This document shows, piece by piece, positions 9,122-17,023 of a stretch of 64,000 bases of DNA. The notes beneath the pieces are model-generated. The model saw nothing but the letters and a program-made list of their open reading frames with translations. It made no database searches and had not been told where the DNA came from. A program made the position numbers and the translations under genes. Where the stretch lies: positions 434,001 through 498,000 of the forward strand of contig CAVXCD010000002.1 in the NCBI GenBank assembly GCA_963760225.1, read 5' to 3'. Positions within the stretch are counted from its first letter, which is position 1. Each line of letters opens with the position of its first letter. Source of the DNA: 13-2-20CM-66-19 sp963760225. GTDB lineage: Bacteria; Pseudomonadota; Gammaproteobacteria; Steroidobacterales; Steroidobacteraceae.

Positions 9122-9868
9122 ATGAGCGGACGTGTCGCGCTGGTCACGGGCGGCGGCCGCGGCATCGGCCGCGAGGCGGCACTGCTCTTGTCGGCAGCCG
9201 GAGCTCGTGTGATGGTCGTGTCGCGCAGCGCGACGGAACTCGAGGCCGTCGGCCTCGACTACGTCGCCGCCGACCTTGGCACCACCGAGGGCTGCGCACT
9301 GGCCGTTGCCGAGACCGAGCGACGACTCGGCCCGGTTGAACTGCTGGTGGTCAATCACGGCATCGGTTCGGCCCACGAGCGGCTGGTGTGGGAGCAGGAT
9401 CCGCAAGTCTGGCGCGAGACGATGCGCATCAACCTTGACGGTCCCTTCGAGCTCGCGCGGCTGACGGTCGGCGGCATGTGCAAGCGTGGCTTCGGCCGGT
9501 TGGTGTTCACCAGCTCGACCGCCGGCGAGAAAGCCGAACGCTCCGGCAGCGCGTACACCGCGTCCAAGCATGGGGTTATCGGGCTGGCGCGCGCAGTCGC
9601 GCAGGACGCCGGGCCGTTTGGGGTCACGTCCAACGCAGTGCTGCCGGGCTGGGTGCGAACGGCGATGGCTGAGCGCTCGGCGCAGACCGAGGCCGAACGG
9701 CGCGGCATCAGCGTCGAGCAGGTATGGCGCGAGCGCGCCGCCATCTACCCGCAAAACCGGGTGCTCGAGCCGCGCGAGGTCGCGCAGGTGATCGCGTTCC
9801 TGTGCAGCGACGCTGCCGGCGGCGTGAACGGCGAAGCGATCACCGTGGCGCTCGGCGGCATATGGTAG
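9122..9868 (+). CDS. short-chain dehydrogenase/reductase (SDR)
   Basis: A 248-residue classical SDR. The cofactor loop is TGGGRGIG, the strand-4 motif reads NHG in place of NAG, and the catalytic set is Ser in FTSSTAG with YTASK as the Tyr-x-x-x-Lys pair. Arg20 and the downstream VSRSATELE suggest NADP(H) preference. The C-terminal GEAITVALGGIW corresponds to the usual tetramer-contact tail. Closest in feel to 3-hydroxyacyl- or 3-oxoacyl-type reductases, but substrate is not readable. GGAGCTGAAGT precedes the ATG. It ends three bases before the converging stop of the S9 peptidase gene. Confidence 0.9.
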   Translation: MSGRVALVTGGGRGIGREAALLLSAAGARVMVVSRSATELEAVGLDYVAADLGTTEGCALAVAETERRLGPVELLVVNHGIGSAHERLVWEQDPQVWRETMRINLDGPFELARLTVGGMCKRGFGRLVFTSSTAGEKAERSGSAYTASKHGVIGLARAVAQDAGPFGVTSNAVLPGWVRTAMAERSAQTEAERRGISVEQVWRERAAIYPQNRVLEPREVAQVIAFLCSDAAGGVNGEAITVALGGIW

Positions 9869-9871
9869 GCG

Positions 9872-12364
9872 CTACGGTTTGCCTGCTGCCGCAGGCGTGG
9901 GCGATGCATTTGTCACATAGGTCGTCAACCAGTTGTTCATTTCCCAGAACATGTGCAGCACCGATTCGCGGGCCGCGTACCCGTGTGCTTCCAGAGGAAG
10001 CAGCACGAAGCGCACCGTGCCACCCTGACCCTTGATGGCGCTGAACAGCCGCTCACTCTGGATCGGGAACGTCCCGGTGTTGTTATCGGCCTCCCCGTGA
10101 ATCAGCAATAGAGGCGTCTTGATCTTGTCGGCATAGGAGAACGGGGACATCTGATAGTAGGTCTGCGGCGCCTGCCAGTAGGTGCGATCCTCGTTCTGGA
10201 AGCCGAAGGGCGTCAGCGTACGGTTGTAGGCCCCGCTGCGTGCAATCCCGGCTTTGAACAGATCGCTGTGCGCGAGCAGATTGGCAGTCATGAAGGCTCC
10301 GTAGGAATGTCCCATCACGGCGACACGCGTCCGATCGACCACGCCGAGCCGCACGCCCTCGTCGATGACGGCCTTGGCGCTCGCCACCAGTTGTTCAACA
10401 TAGGTGTCGTTCGGTTCGGCGTTGCCCTCACCGACGATGGGGATGGTGGCGTTCTCGAGCACGGCATAACCCACCGCAGTGAACGGTACCGGAGAGCCCC
10501 AGCTGAGGAACGGAAACCGGTACGGCGAGCCGGTCATCTGTCCGGCTGCGTCTCGGGTCTTGTACTCAGTGGGATATGCCTCGATCAAGGTAGGCAGCGG
10601 CCCGTCGGCGGGCTTGTACCCCGGCGGCAGGTAGAGGTTGGCGCTCAAAGCCACGCCGTCGGCGCGCTGGTACTTCAGGATTGTCTTGTGCGGAAGCGGC
10701 GTGTCTGCGTATGGATTGGGAAAGAACGTGACTTGATCCCAGGAATTGCGGGCGCGAGCCATCACGTAATAGTTCGGGCTCAACTCGGGTGACTCGCGCT
10801 CGATCAGCAGCATCGGCCGCCGCGCGTCGATCACCGCCGTAGCCATGGCAAAATACGGGGCGGCGGAGCGCCAGATGGGCTGCGTTTGGCCGCTGGCGAC
10901 CCTGATGGTCGAAACGAACGGCCGGTCGCCTTCCGCAGATGCCCCCATGCCGTGAAAATAAACGGCGGACGCGTCGGGAGTCGTTTGTGCAACCTCCTTA
11001 CCGGCCGCATTCATGACGGTGAAGGGGGTGCCGGGATCCTGATAGCGGTCTTCGAAGGAACCTTCGAACCACTTCACCGGGGCGGTGGAGGCGGCAGGCG
11101 AAAGACCCAGAATGATGCGCTTGCGATCGCGCCAGCGAGTCTCCTCTACGATGGCGAGGCGGTTGCTCGACCAGGTGATGTATTTCAGCCGCAACGGCAG
11201 CTCGACAAGCTTGCGCGGCGCGGCGTTGAACGGTGCATCCAGAAGGAAGACTGTGTCGCGAACAGGTGCTTCCTTGTGCGGGTCGCCGCCATCAGCCGCC
11301 TCGACCCAACAGACAGTGGCAGGAGTGTCGCTGCGCCAGACAAAGTCGCGAGGTCCTGTCTCAACCGCATCATGGATGTTGGGAACCGTGTCCTCGAGAG
11401 GCTTATCCGCCAGCTGTCTGGTGGCGCCGGTGCGCAGATTGATCACGGAGATGCGCTGCGGAAACCGGTCAAAGGGAAGCAGGTACGAGTACGGATGATG
11501 ACGCTCGTCGATGAGCATATAGTTGCCATCGGGCGAGGCTGAAGCAGCCGTGATGACCCCGGGCGCGCCGATCACCGCTGCCGAACCGTCCAGGCGGACG
11601 AGTCGTACCTGTGAGCTCGCGTAGTAGTCGAACAGCTGTTCGTCCTCCGGACTCTTCAGCAGATCCTCGAACGTGGGCCCGGGCGTCACGCGTCCGAGGT
11701 TTTGCTGGATAACCGGACCCAGCGGCATTTCGCTGTGCTTTGGAGCTGCACCGCGATTCTCGGCCAGCGTCAGGCAGACCAGCCCGCGGCTGTCGGGCAG
11801 CCACTCACACGGCGGACCGAACACTCCATTCAAGGCAATGCCGGCAATCCTGTGTGCCTGCGCTGTCTCGACCTCCACAACCCACAGACTAAGGCCTGCG
11901 TCCCCGGCGGCATCGCTGGCGTTCACGAACGAGAGGTGCCGTGCATCAGGGGCCCAGGCGGCGAAGCGTATTCTTGGCGCGGCCGGCAGACCCTTGACGG
12001 CGACCTCCTTGCCGGCGGGCAGCACCTGCAGGCCGAGTGCGGTCACGTAACGTCCGCGACCGGGGCCGCTGGTTCGCGGGTTGAAGCGCAAGCCCGCCAG
12101 GCGTAACTCCGGCTGAGCGAGGTCCGCAATCGTGGTCAGTCCCGAGAGGTATTCACTGATCATCCACTTCCTGCCTGCGGCATCGGGCGGAGAGACGTCC
12201 ACGTAAGGGGTGGGCCTGGTGTCCACCAGATCTACGATGGCTTTTGGCGGCACTTGATAGGTCACACTTGTCTGCGCGAATAGCGGCGCGGACGTAGAAC
12301 CACACGCGAACGCAAGTATCACTGCGAGCGTGCGCGTGATGGACCGGCGGTGTGCGCTTTGCAT
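9872..12364 (-). CDS. secreted S9 family peptidase (prolyl oligopeptidase / glutamyl endopeptidase-like)
   Basis: An 830-residue serine peptidase with an N-terminal signal peptide (cleavage near LFAQTS). Residues about 40-560 make a WD40-like beta-propeller gate; the C-terminal 260 residues are an alpha/beta hydrolase. The nucleophile is the Ser in GHSYGAF, the acid is in HGEADNNTG, and the histidine is in LEAHGYAARES. The overall order and the YLPPGYKPADGPLPTL start of the hydrolase resemble the S9 group annotated as glutamyl endopeptidases. Probably periplasmic peptide degradation. Divergent from the secreted DUF711 protein gene 100 bases away, with which it may share a promoter region. Confidence 0.9.
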   Translation of the reverse strand: MQSAHRRSITRTLAVILAFACGSTSAPLFAQTSVTYQVPPKAIVDLVDTRPTPYVDVSPPDAAGRKWMISEYLSGLTTIADLAQPELRLAGLRFNPRTSGPGRGRYVTALGLQVLPAGKEVAVKGLPAAPRIRFAAWAPDARHLSFVNASDAAGDAGLSLWVVEVETAQAHRIAGIALNGVFGPPCEWLPDSRGLVCLTLAENRGAAPKHSEMPLGPVIQQNLGRVTPGPTFEDLLKSPEDEQLFDYYASSQVRLVRLDGSAAVIGAPGVITAASASPDGNYMLIDERHHPYSYLLPFDRFPQRISVINLRTGATRQLADKPLEDTVPNIHDAVETGPRDFVWRSDTPATVCWVEAADGGDPHKEAPVRDTVFLLDAPFNAAPRKLVELPLRLKYITWSSNRLAIVEETRWRDRKRIILGLSPAASTAPVKWFEGSFEDRYQDPGTPFTVMNAAGKEVAQTTPDASAVYFHGMGASAEGDRPFVSTIRVASGQTQPIWRSAAPYFAMATAVIDARRPMLLIERESPELSPNYYVMARARNSWDQVTFFPNPYADTPLPHKTILKYQRADGVALSANLYLPPGYKPADGPLPTLIEAYPTEYKTRDAAGQMTGSPYRFPFLSWGSPVPFTAVGYAVLENATIPIVGEGNAEPNDTYVEQLVASAKAVIDEGVRLGVVDRTRVAVMGHSYGAFMTANLLAHSDLFKAGIARSGAYNRTLTPFGFQNEDRTYWQAPQTYYQMSPFSYADKIKTPLLLIHGEADNNTGTFPIQSERLFSAIKGQGGTVRFVLLPLEAHGYAARESVLHMFWEMNNWLTTYVTNASPTPAAAGKP

Positions 12365-12464
12365 GTCTTGCTGCCTTGAAAAAAGGAGGGACGGTTCATT
12401 TTGCCTTTCGGCATGGCCTTGTGCCTAATGCAGGTAGCGCTCGCAAATTTACCGGGGTCCTACA

Positions 12465-13706
12465 GTGAGGCATCGTCGGCTCGGCATGTTGGCAGCGGTG
12501 GCACTCATTTTCATTGCTGCCACCTCTCAGGCGCAGACCTTTTCGAAGCCGAAAGTGCGCGCCATTACCGCCTTCGTACGGCTTGACCCCGCCACGCTCG
12601 ATCGCCAGATCGCCGACGCGCTCACGGTGCTACGCAACGCGAAGGCCGATTTCGCCCGGCAAGGCTACCAGACTGAAACGATTCGCATCGTCACCCAGCC
12701 CCTCGGAGAACTTATCGGCGGGCAATCCGATGCCGATGCCCTGCGATTCCTGAAAAGCCTTGATGATCTGTCGGTGAAAGAAGGCTTCATTCCGGGTGTT
12801 GGACCGGCGATGATGCGCGACTCGGACGACCCGCACGTCATGCGTCTGCTCGAGCGGGCCCTGTCCACGCTGCCTGATATTCAAGCCAACAGCATCATCG
12901 CCGCCGAGGACGGCATTCATTGGCAGGTCATTCGTGAGAGCGCGGCGCTGGTGCGTTACCTGACGGATCACGCTGCACCGAGCCACGGCAACTTCAACTT
13001 CACGGCGACCGCGATGGTTAAGCCTTACGGACCGTTTTACCCTGGCGCCTATCACACCGGCGCCGGCCGACAGTTCTCCATCGGCTTCGAAAGCGCGAAA
13101 GTCGTTCAAGACGTCTTCGCCCGCACGCACGGGGACTTTGCCGGCTCAGTCGCGGAACTCACCCGGCAATTGACGATTCACGCCCGGGTCGGCGCATCGG
13201 TCGGTGCCAGGGTAGCGGCAGCGACCGGCTGGACCTTCATGGGTGTCGACCCCACACCGGCCCCGCTCGGTGAGGTATCCATCGCCGCGGCAATCGAGAC
13301 ATACACCGGTGCGAAATTCGGCTCGAGCGGCACCATGACGGCGGCTCTCATCATCACCACGGCCGTCAAAGCCGTTCCCGTCACGCAGGTCGGGTATTCC
13401 GGGCTCATGGTTCCGGTCCTGGAAGACAAGCTCCTGGCGCAGCGCTGGGCTGAGGGAACCATCACCACGGATGCACTGCTCGCCTATTCTGCCGTCTGCG
13501 GTACCGGTCTCGATACGATTCCTTACCCTGGCGACATCAGTGTCGATCAATTGGCGCGCATCTTCGGCGACGTCGCATCCCTGGCCTGGAAGTGGAATAA
13601 ACCCCTATCGGCACGTCTGCAGCCTGTCGCGGGAAAGAGGGCCGGCGACCTGACGGAGTTCGGCGGTCCGTTCCTGTTCAATACCAAACTGCACGCAGTG
13701 CCGTAG
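12465..13706 (+). CDS. DUF711 (UPF0210) family protein with signal peptide
   Basis: A 413-residue protein. DUF711 hallmarks can be followed along the chain: VDPTPAPLGEVSIAAAIE, the GSSGTMTAALIIT loop, TQVGYSGLMVPVLED, the AVCGTGLDTIPYPGD segment and the final LTEFGG. Family structures are cytosolic and resemble the glycyl-radical barrel without the radical chemistry; function is unknown. This copy begins with a Sec-type signal (MLAAVALIFIAATSQAQT), so it is predicted to be exported, which is unusual. GTG start at 12465 is taken; an internal ATG seven residues on would still keep the signal peptide. Divergent from the secreted S9 peptidase. Confidence 0.8.
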   Translation: MRHRRLGMLAAVALIFIAATSQAQTFSKPKVRAITAFVRLDPATLDRQIADALTVLRNAKADFARQGYQTETIRIVTQPLGELIGGQSDADALRFLKSLDDLSVKEGFIPGVGPAMMRDSDDPHVMRLLERALSTLPDIQANSIIAAEDGIHWQVIRESAALVRYLTDHAAPSHGNFNFTATAMVKPYGPFYPGAYHTGAGRQFSIGFESAKVVQDVFARTHGDFAGSVAELTRQLTIHARVGASVGARVAAATGWTFMGVDPTPAPLGEVSIAAAIETYTGAKFGSSGTMTAALIITTAVKAVPVTQVGYSGLMVPVLEDKLLAQRWAEGTITTDALLAYSAVCGTGLDTIPYPGDISVDQLARIFGDVASLAWKWNKPLSARLQPVAGKRAGDLTEFGGPFLFNTKLHAVP

Positions 13707-13743
13707 TCGACCCTGTGCGGATGCAGGTCCGTGCGCGTCCGTA

Positions 13744-14475
13744 TCAGGGTGCTGCTCCCAGAGCCTGTTCCGCCAGCGCCAGCAATTGCGGCATCGTTAT
13801 GGCGGAGAGGTCAACGCCGATTTCGCGCACAACGCGCTGATACGTTTCGCGGTGATCCGCGCGCAGGTACTCGAGCAGGTGCTCGGCCGCATTGCTCTTT
13901 CCGGTTCCGTGGCCGACCACGATGATTCTTCCCGCCGAAGCCAGCGCCGCCGCGATCTGCTGGTAGAAAGCAGCCTCCTCCGGAGCCCGCTGGCCGCGCT
14001 CGCGCAACTGATCCCGGTGCGTCAGGTGATGCAGGAAGTGATGCGGATCATAAGGCCGGATCTCGCGCCCGGCAGGGTGTGCGGAGGCCGCATCGATGCG
14101 ATAGATCCTGGCGCCATGATGATCCACGACCACCATGAGCGCGGGAGCGGCCGGCTCGGGATCGCGTGCCGGCAGCTTCGCGTCGGGCGACCAGCCAGCG
14201 CGCTGCAGCAAGTGCCGCAGGGCGACCAGCTCGGAAACCGGCAGATCCTTGGTGTGTGGTTTCGGTATCACGAGATGTTCGCCGCCTAGCTCGAAGTCGA
14301 CCTTGTTATGGCCCTTCTCGTGCACGGCCCCGATCCTCTCCATCAGCGCGACCACATCCCTCCATTCGAGATTGTGGGCCATCGGATGCCGGAACAGAGC
14401 TTCGAAGGTCGCCAGGTGCGTGCCGAGTAACGCGTTGCGCTGCTGCGAGCCGGATTGAAGGTCATCGGTTTTCAT
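13744..14475 (-). CDS. HicA-like domain fused to eRF1-like (baeRF) domain
   Basis: A 243-residue protein from ATG 14475. Residues about 20-95 look like a HicA/dsRBD-type RNA-binding domain: FRHPMAHNLEWRDVVALMERIG, a GH dipeptide in EKGHNKVDF where HicA toxins keep their catalytic His, then LVIPKPHTKDLPVSELVALR. Residues about 115-240 resemble the domain-3-like part of archaeo-eukaryotic release factor relatives in bacteria (MVVVDHHGARIYRID; IIVVGHGTGKSNAAEHLLEYL). Such proteins are often named translational machinery or host-attachment proteins. The pair suggests binding to RNA or the ribosome, but no activity is proven. Downstream of trxC by 159 bases; a 9-bp hairpin lies 23 bases before the start. 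No antitoxin partner is next to it. Confidence 0.72.
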   Translation of the reverse strand: MKTDDLQSGSQQRNALLGTHLATFEALFRHPMAHNLEWRDVVALMERIGAVHEKGHNKVDFELGGEHLVIPKPHTKDLPVSELVALRHLLQRAGWSPDAKLPARDPEPAAPALMVVVDHHGARIYRIDAASAHPAGREIRPYDPHHFLHHLTHRDQLRERGQRAPEEAAFYQQIAAALASAGRIIVVGHGTGKSNAAEHLLEYLRADHRETYQRVVREIGVDLSAITMPQLLALAEQALGAAP

Positions 14476-14498
14476 GAGGTACCTGTGTGTCTGGGGTA

Positions 14499-14521
14499 CC
14501 GGGCGCGCAAATCGCGCCCGG
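14499..14521 (-). terminator. 9-bp perfect hairpin between trxC and the HicA/eRF1-like gene
   Basis: CCGGGCGCG and CGCGCCCGG pair perfectly around a five-base loop. On the minus strand it lies after trxC and 23 bases before the ATG at 14475. No T-run follows it, so it is either a weak terminator for trxC or a structure in the leader of the downstream gene. Confidence 0.45.
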
Positions 14522-14634
14522 CGTCGCACGCCATGCTGCGGGCCGAACTGCCAGGAAGCAAATTCAATCTGCAATGACTTTGCGCCGCGTTGCACCCGGT
14601 AACCAGGGTAGCCGACCTCAGCTTGAGCTCCCGC

Positions 14635-15072
14635 TCAGGACGTCAGGCTGCGCACCCAGTTGACGATGTCCGCCGTGCCCATGGCGCCGGAACGACGGTT
14701 GATCTCGCGACCGGATCTGAACAGCGCGAGCGTGGGAATGCTGCGGATATTGAATTCACCCGCGAGGCCCGCTTCGGCGTCGGTATTGAGCTTCGCCAGG
14801 CGCACCCTGGGTTCCAGCTGTACTGCAGCTTGAGAGAATTGCGGTGCCATCATCTGGCAGGGGCCGCACCACGGGGCCCAGAAATCCACCACGACGGGGA
14901 CGTCGTTACGTTCGATGTGCCTGCGAAAAGCGGCACCGTTCAGCTCGATCACCTGAGCGCTGAACAGGGGCTGATGGCAGTGGCCGCACCTGGGCGCCGC
15001 CTCGAGTCGCGCCGCGGGAATGCGGTTGACCGTTGTGCAATGCGGACACACGATGTGCAGGCTATCGGCCAC
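14635..15072 (-). CDS. trxC: thioredoxin 2 (TrxC)
   Basis: A 145-residue protein with the thioredoxin-2 layout: an N-terminal zinc-binding ribbon with cysteines in CPHC and CGHC, then a thioredoxin domain with active site FWAPWCGPCQMM and the cis-proline motif SIPTLALF. It reduces disulfides in the cytoplasm using thioredoxin reductase and is usually part of oxidative-stress defence; in E. coli trxC is OxyR-controlled. Length is normal. It heads the minus-strand pair with the HicA/eRF1-like gene and is divergent from the DUF1275 gene at 15213. Confidence 0.95.
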   Translation of the reverse strand: MADSLHIVCPHCTTVNRIPAARLEAAPRCGHCHQPLFSAQVIELNGAAFRRHIERNDVPVVVDFWAPWCGPCQMMAPQFSQAAVQLEPRVRLAKLNTDAEAGLAGEFNIRSIPTLALFRSGREINRRSGAMGTADIVNWVRSLTS

Positions 15073-15212
15073 GAAAAATTCATGGAGGTCGACGCTCCAA
15101 TTTCAAGAGCACGCCCGGTCCGGGGTCACCCGGACGGAGTGCGCGGACAGCGGGTGATTTAGGGGCGTCACCTACCGCACACTGGGCACCTGGCGGCGAC
15201 CTGGAGAGGGTT

Positions 15213-15908
15213 ATGGGACACGCGCTTCCCCGTTTACTGAGCGTCAACGCGGGATTCGTCGATGCAGCGGCTTATCTGGCGCTGAAGGGGCTATTCGCCG
15301 CCCACGTGACCGGCAATTTCGTCACCCTGGGAGCCGCGCTCGTCCTGGGAACCTCGGGCGCGCTTGCCAAAGTTCTTGCCCTGCCGGTGTTCTGCCTGTT
15401 TGTACTGCTCGCGAGACTGTCCGCCCACAGCCTGCGGGCCCGCGCTATTCCGGTGCTGAGCACCTTGCTGAGCGCGCAGCTCGCACTGATGATTCTCGGC
15501 GCAGCGCTCGCCACCTGGTTCGGACCGTTCGCGAACGCGGACGGTTACGCGCCGCTGGCGACCGGCATGAGTCTGGTGGCGGCGATGGCCATTCAGAACG
15601 CCGTTCACCGGGTTCATCTGGCCAGCGCGCCTCCATCGACCATCATGACCGGCACGACCACCCAGATCATGCTGGATCTCGGCGACCTGCTGCATGGGTT
15701 AGCGCCTGACAAGGCGAAAGCGACCCGCGAACGGCTGGCTCGCCTGACGAAGAGCGTCGTGGCATTCGCCGCCGGCTGCACCCTTGGTGCACTCCTGTAC
15801 GCGTGGCTCAGCGTGCTGTGCTTTTGGGTCCCGCCGGCCCTGGTGCTCGGGGCGCTCGCGATGCGCACAGCGCTGGTCGACGCCGACGTCAACTACAACC
15901 TGCCGTGA
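15213..15908 (+). CDS. DUF1275 (YoaK-like) membrane protein
   Basis: A 231-residue protein from ATG 15213, preceded by GGAGAGGG. Six hydrophobic helices are visible. The first reads LLSVNAGFVDAAAYLAL followed by AHVTGNFVTLG, the signature of the DUF1275/YoaK family (a G-x-x-D in the first helix and T-G-N near its end). A second signature, MAIQNAVHR, and the TGTTTQIMLDLGD segment also fit. Function of the family is not established; it is a small inner-membrane protein. Divergent from trxC. Confidence 0.88.
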   Translation: MGHALPRLLSVNAGFVDAAAYLALKGLFAAHVTGNFVTLGAALVLGTSGALAKVLALPVFCLFVLLARLSAHSLRARAIPVLSTLLSAQLALMILGAALATWFGPFANADGYAPLATGMSLVAAMAIQNAVHRVHLASAPPSTIMTGTTTQIMLDLGDLLHGLAPDKAKATRERLARLTKSVVAFAAGCTLGALLYAWLSVLCFWVPPALVLGALAMRTALVDADVNYNLP

Positions 15909-15925
15909 GCCGGCGGCCGCCCACA

Positions 15926-15948
15926 GGCTGCTCCTTAAGGCCGCAGCC
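15926..15948. terminator. hairpin between convergent genes
   Basis: GGCTGC and GCAGCC pair across an 11-base loop in the 43-base gap between the DUF1275 stop and the tautomerase stop on the other strand. Position suggests a shared bidirectional terminator; there is no long T-run. Confidence 0.35.
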
Positions 15949-15951
15949 GCC

Positions 15952-16392
15952 TTACCCGGCGACTCGTGCGAGGTAGGCGCGTTCCGCGTCGGGCAGGCCT
16001 GCAAGCCAGGCGTTCTCCATGCCGGGCTCGGGGAGGATATGGCCGTATTCGACCATCTGGCCCGGCGGCAACTCGCTGAGGTATGCCCACAGCGACCCTC
16101 GCGGCAGGGTGGTCGCCGCGATCACTGCGTCAACCATCCCGGCCAACAGGTCGCGCTTTTGTGCGGGAGTGCGGCCGGCTCGTATGTAACCGTGGATGAA
16201 AATGACATCCGCGCTCACCGCCCGCCCGGCGATGAAATGATTTCCTGCCGGAATTTCGTGGAAAATGGTCTGGGCGAAGAACAGCGGGGCCCGGGTCACT
16301 TCGTTATGGACGTGGCTGATTGCCAGGGCGATCTGGTGCTTTTCGGCCGCAGACAGACGCCCGCTCGCGTGGGTTACGCAATACGTAGGCAC
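15952..16392 (-). CDS. tautomerase superfamily protein, cis-3-chloroacrylic acid dehalogenase (cis-CaaD)/Cg10062 type
   Basis: A 146-residue protein from GTG 16390-16392, so that removal of the initiator exposes Pro1, the catalytic base of this superfamily. Counting from that proline, His28, Arg70, Arg73, Tyr103 and Glu114 all fall exactly where cis-CaaD has its catalytic residues (VHNEV, YIRAGRT, WAYLSE, QMVEYG). The known enzyme hydrolytically removes chloride from cis-3-chloroacrylate; the relative Cg10062 has the same six residues but mainly hydrates and decarboxylates acetylenic acids. The activity here is therefore open between these. The upstream part of the longer open frame is not coding. 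Divergent, 94 bases from the SRPBCC gene. Confidence 0.85.
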   Translation of the reverse strand: MPTYCVTHASGRLSAAEKHQIALAISHVHNEVTRAPLFFAQTIFHEIPAGNHFIAGRAVSADVIFIHGYIRAGRTPAQKRDLLAGMVDAVIAATTLPRGSLWAYLSELPPGQMVEYGHILPEPGMENAWLAGLPDAERAYLARVAG

Positions 16393-16486
16393 TGAACTCT
16401 CCGCTTCAGATTGGCGGAGCGAGATAATCCGGCGCAATTGCGCTCGAGGCAACCCACTGCACTGAATTGTGGGTACCCTCCCGGCT

Positions 16487-16939
16487 ATGACCCAACCCCT
16501 CACCGTGCCTGATCTCTCGCTGCGGCCATTGCATTTCACCGTGGAGCGCGCCTGCGAGGTGCCACCCGGCGTGTTATTTCGTGCCTGGACCGAGCAATTC
16601 GACCGCTGGTTCGCCGCACCGGGAGTGATCCTGATGCGCGGTGAGGTCAATGCGGTTTTCTTCTTCGAGACGCACTTCGAGGGACAACGCCATCCTCACT
16701 ACGGGCGATTCCTCAGGCTCGAGCGCGACCGCCTCGTGGAGCTGACCTGGGTGACCGGGGTACCGGGCACCAGGGGAGCCGAGACGGTGGTTACGGTCGA
16801 ACTCACGCCCCAGGGCGCAGGCACGCACCTGCGCCTGACTCACGCGGGATTTGCGGATGAGGAATCAAAAAACAGGCACCAGCAGGCCTGGCCGGCGTTA
16901 CTCGCCCATCTTGAGGAGCAGATGCGGACGCCGCGCTAA
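16487..16939 (+). CDS. SRPBCC/AHSA1-like protein
   Basis: A 150-residue single-domain START/Bet v1-fold protein of the AHSA1 (Hsp90 activator homologue) group. Typical pieces are FTVERACEVPPGVLFRAWTE at the N-terminus, the strand FLRLERDRLVELTW, and the late pattern GTHLRLTHAGFADEE with a closing helix ending in the usual W...L..L.E. These proteins bind small hydrophobic ligands; many are encoded beside ArsR-type regulators, but none is present here. ATG 16487 is preferred over the GTG six codons upstream. Confidence 0.85.
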   Translation: MTQPLTVPDLSLRPLHFTVERACEVPPGVLFRAWTEQFDRWFAAPGVILMRGEVNAVFFFETHFEGQRHPHYGRFLRLERDRLVELTWVTGVPGTRGAETVVTVELTPQGAGTHLRLTHAGFADEESKNRHQQAWPALLAHLEEQMRTPR

Positions 16940-17023
16940 CACAAACTCAGCTCCGTGCGCGGCACCCTCTCTGTTCCGGCCGGCGGTGCGCGCTTGCAAG
17001 TGGCTCCGCTGCCGCCTACGAGC

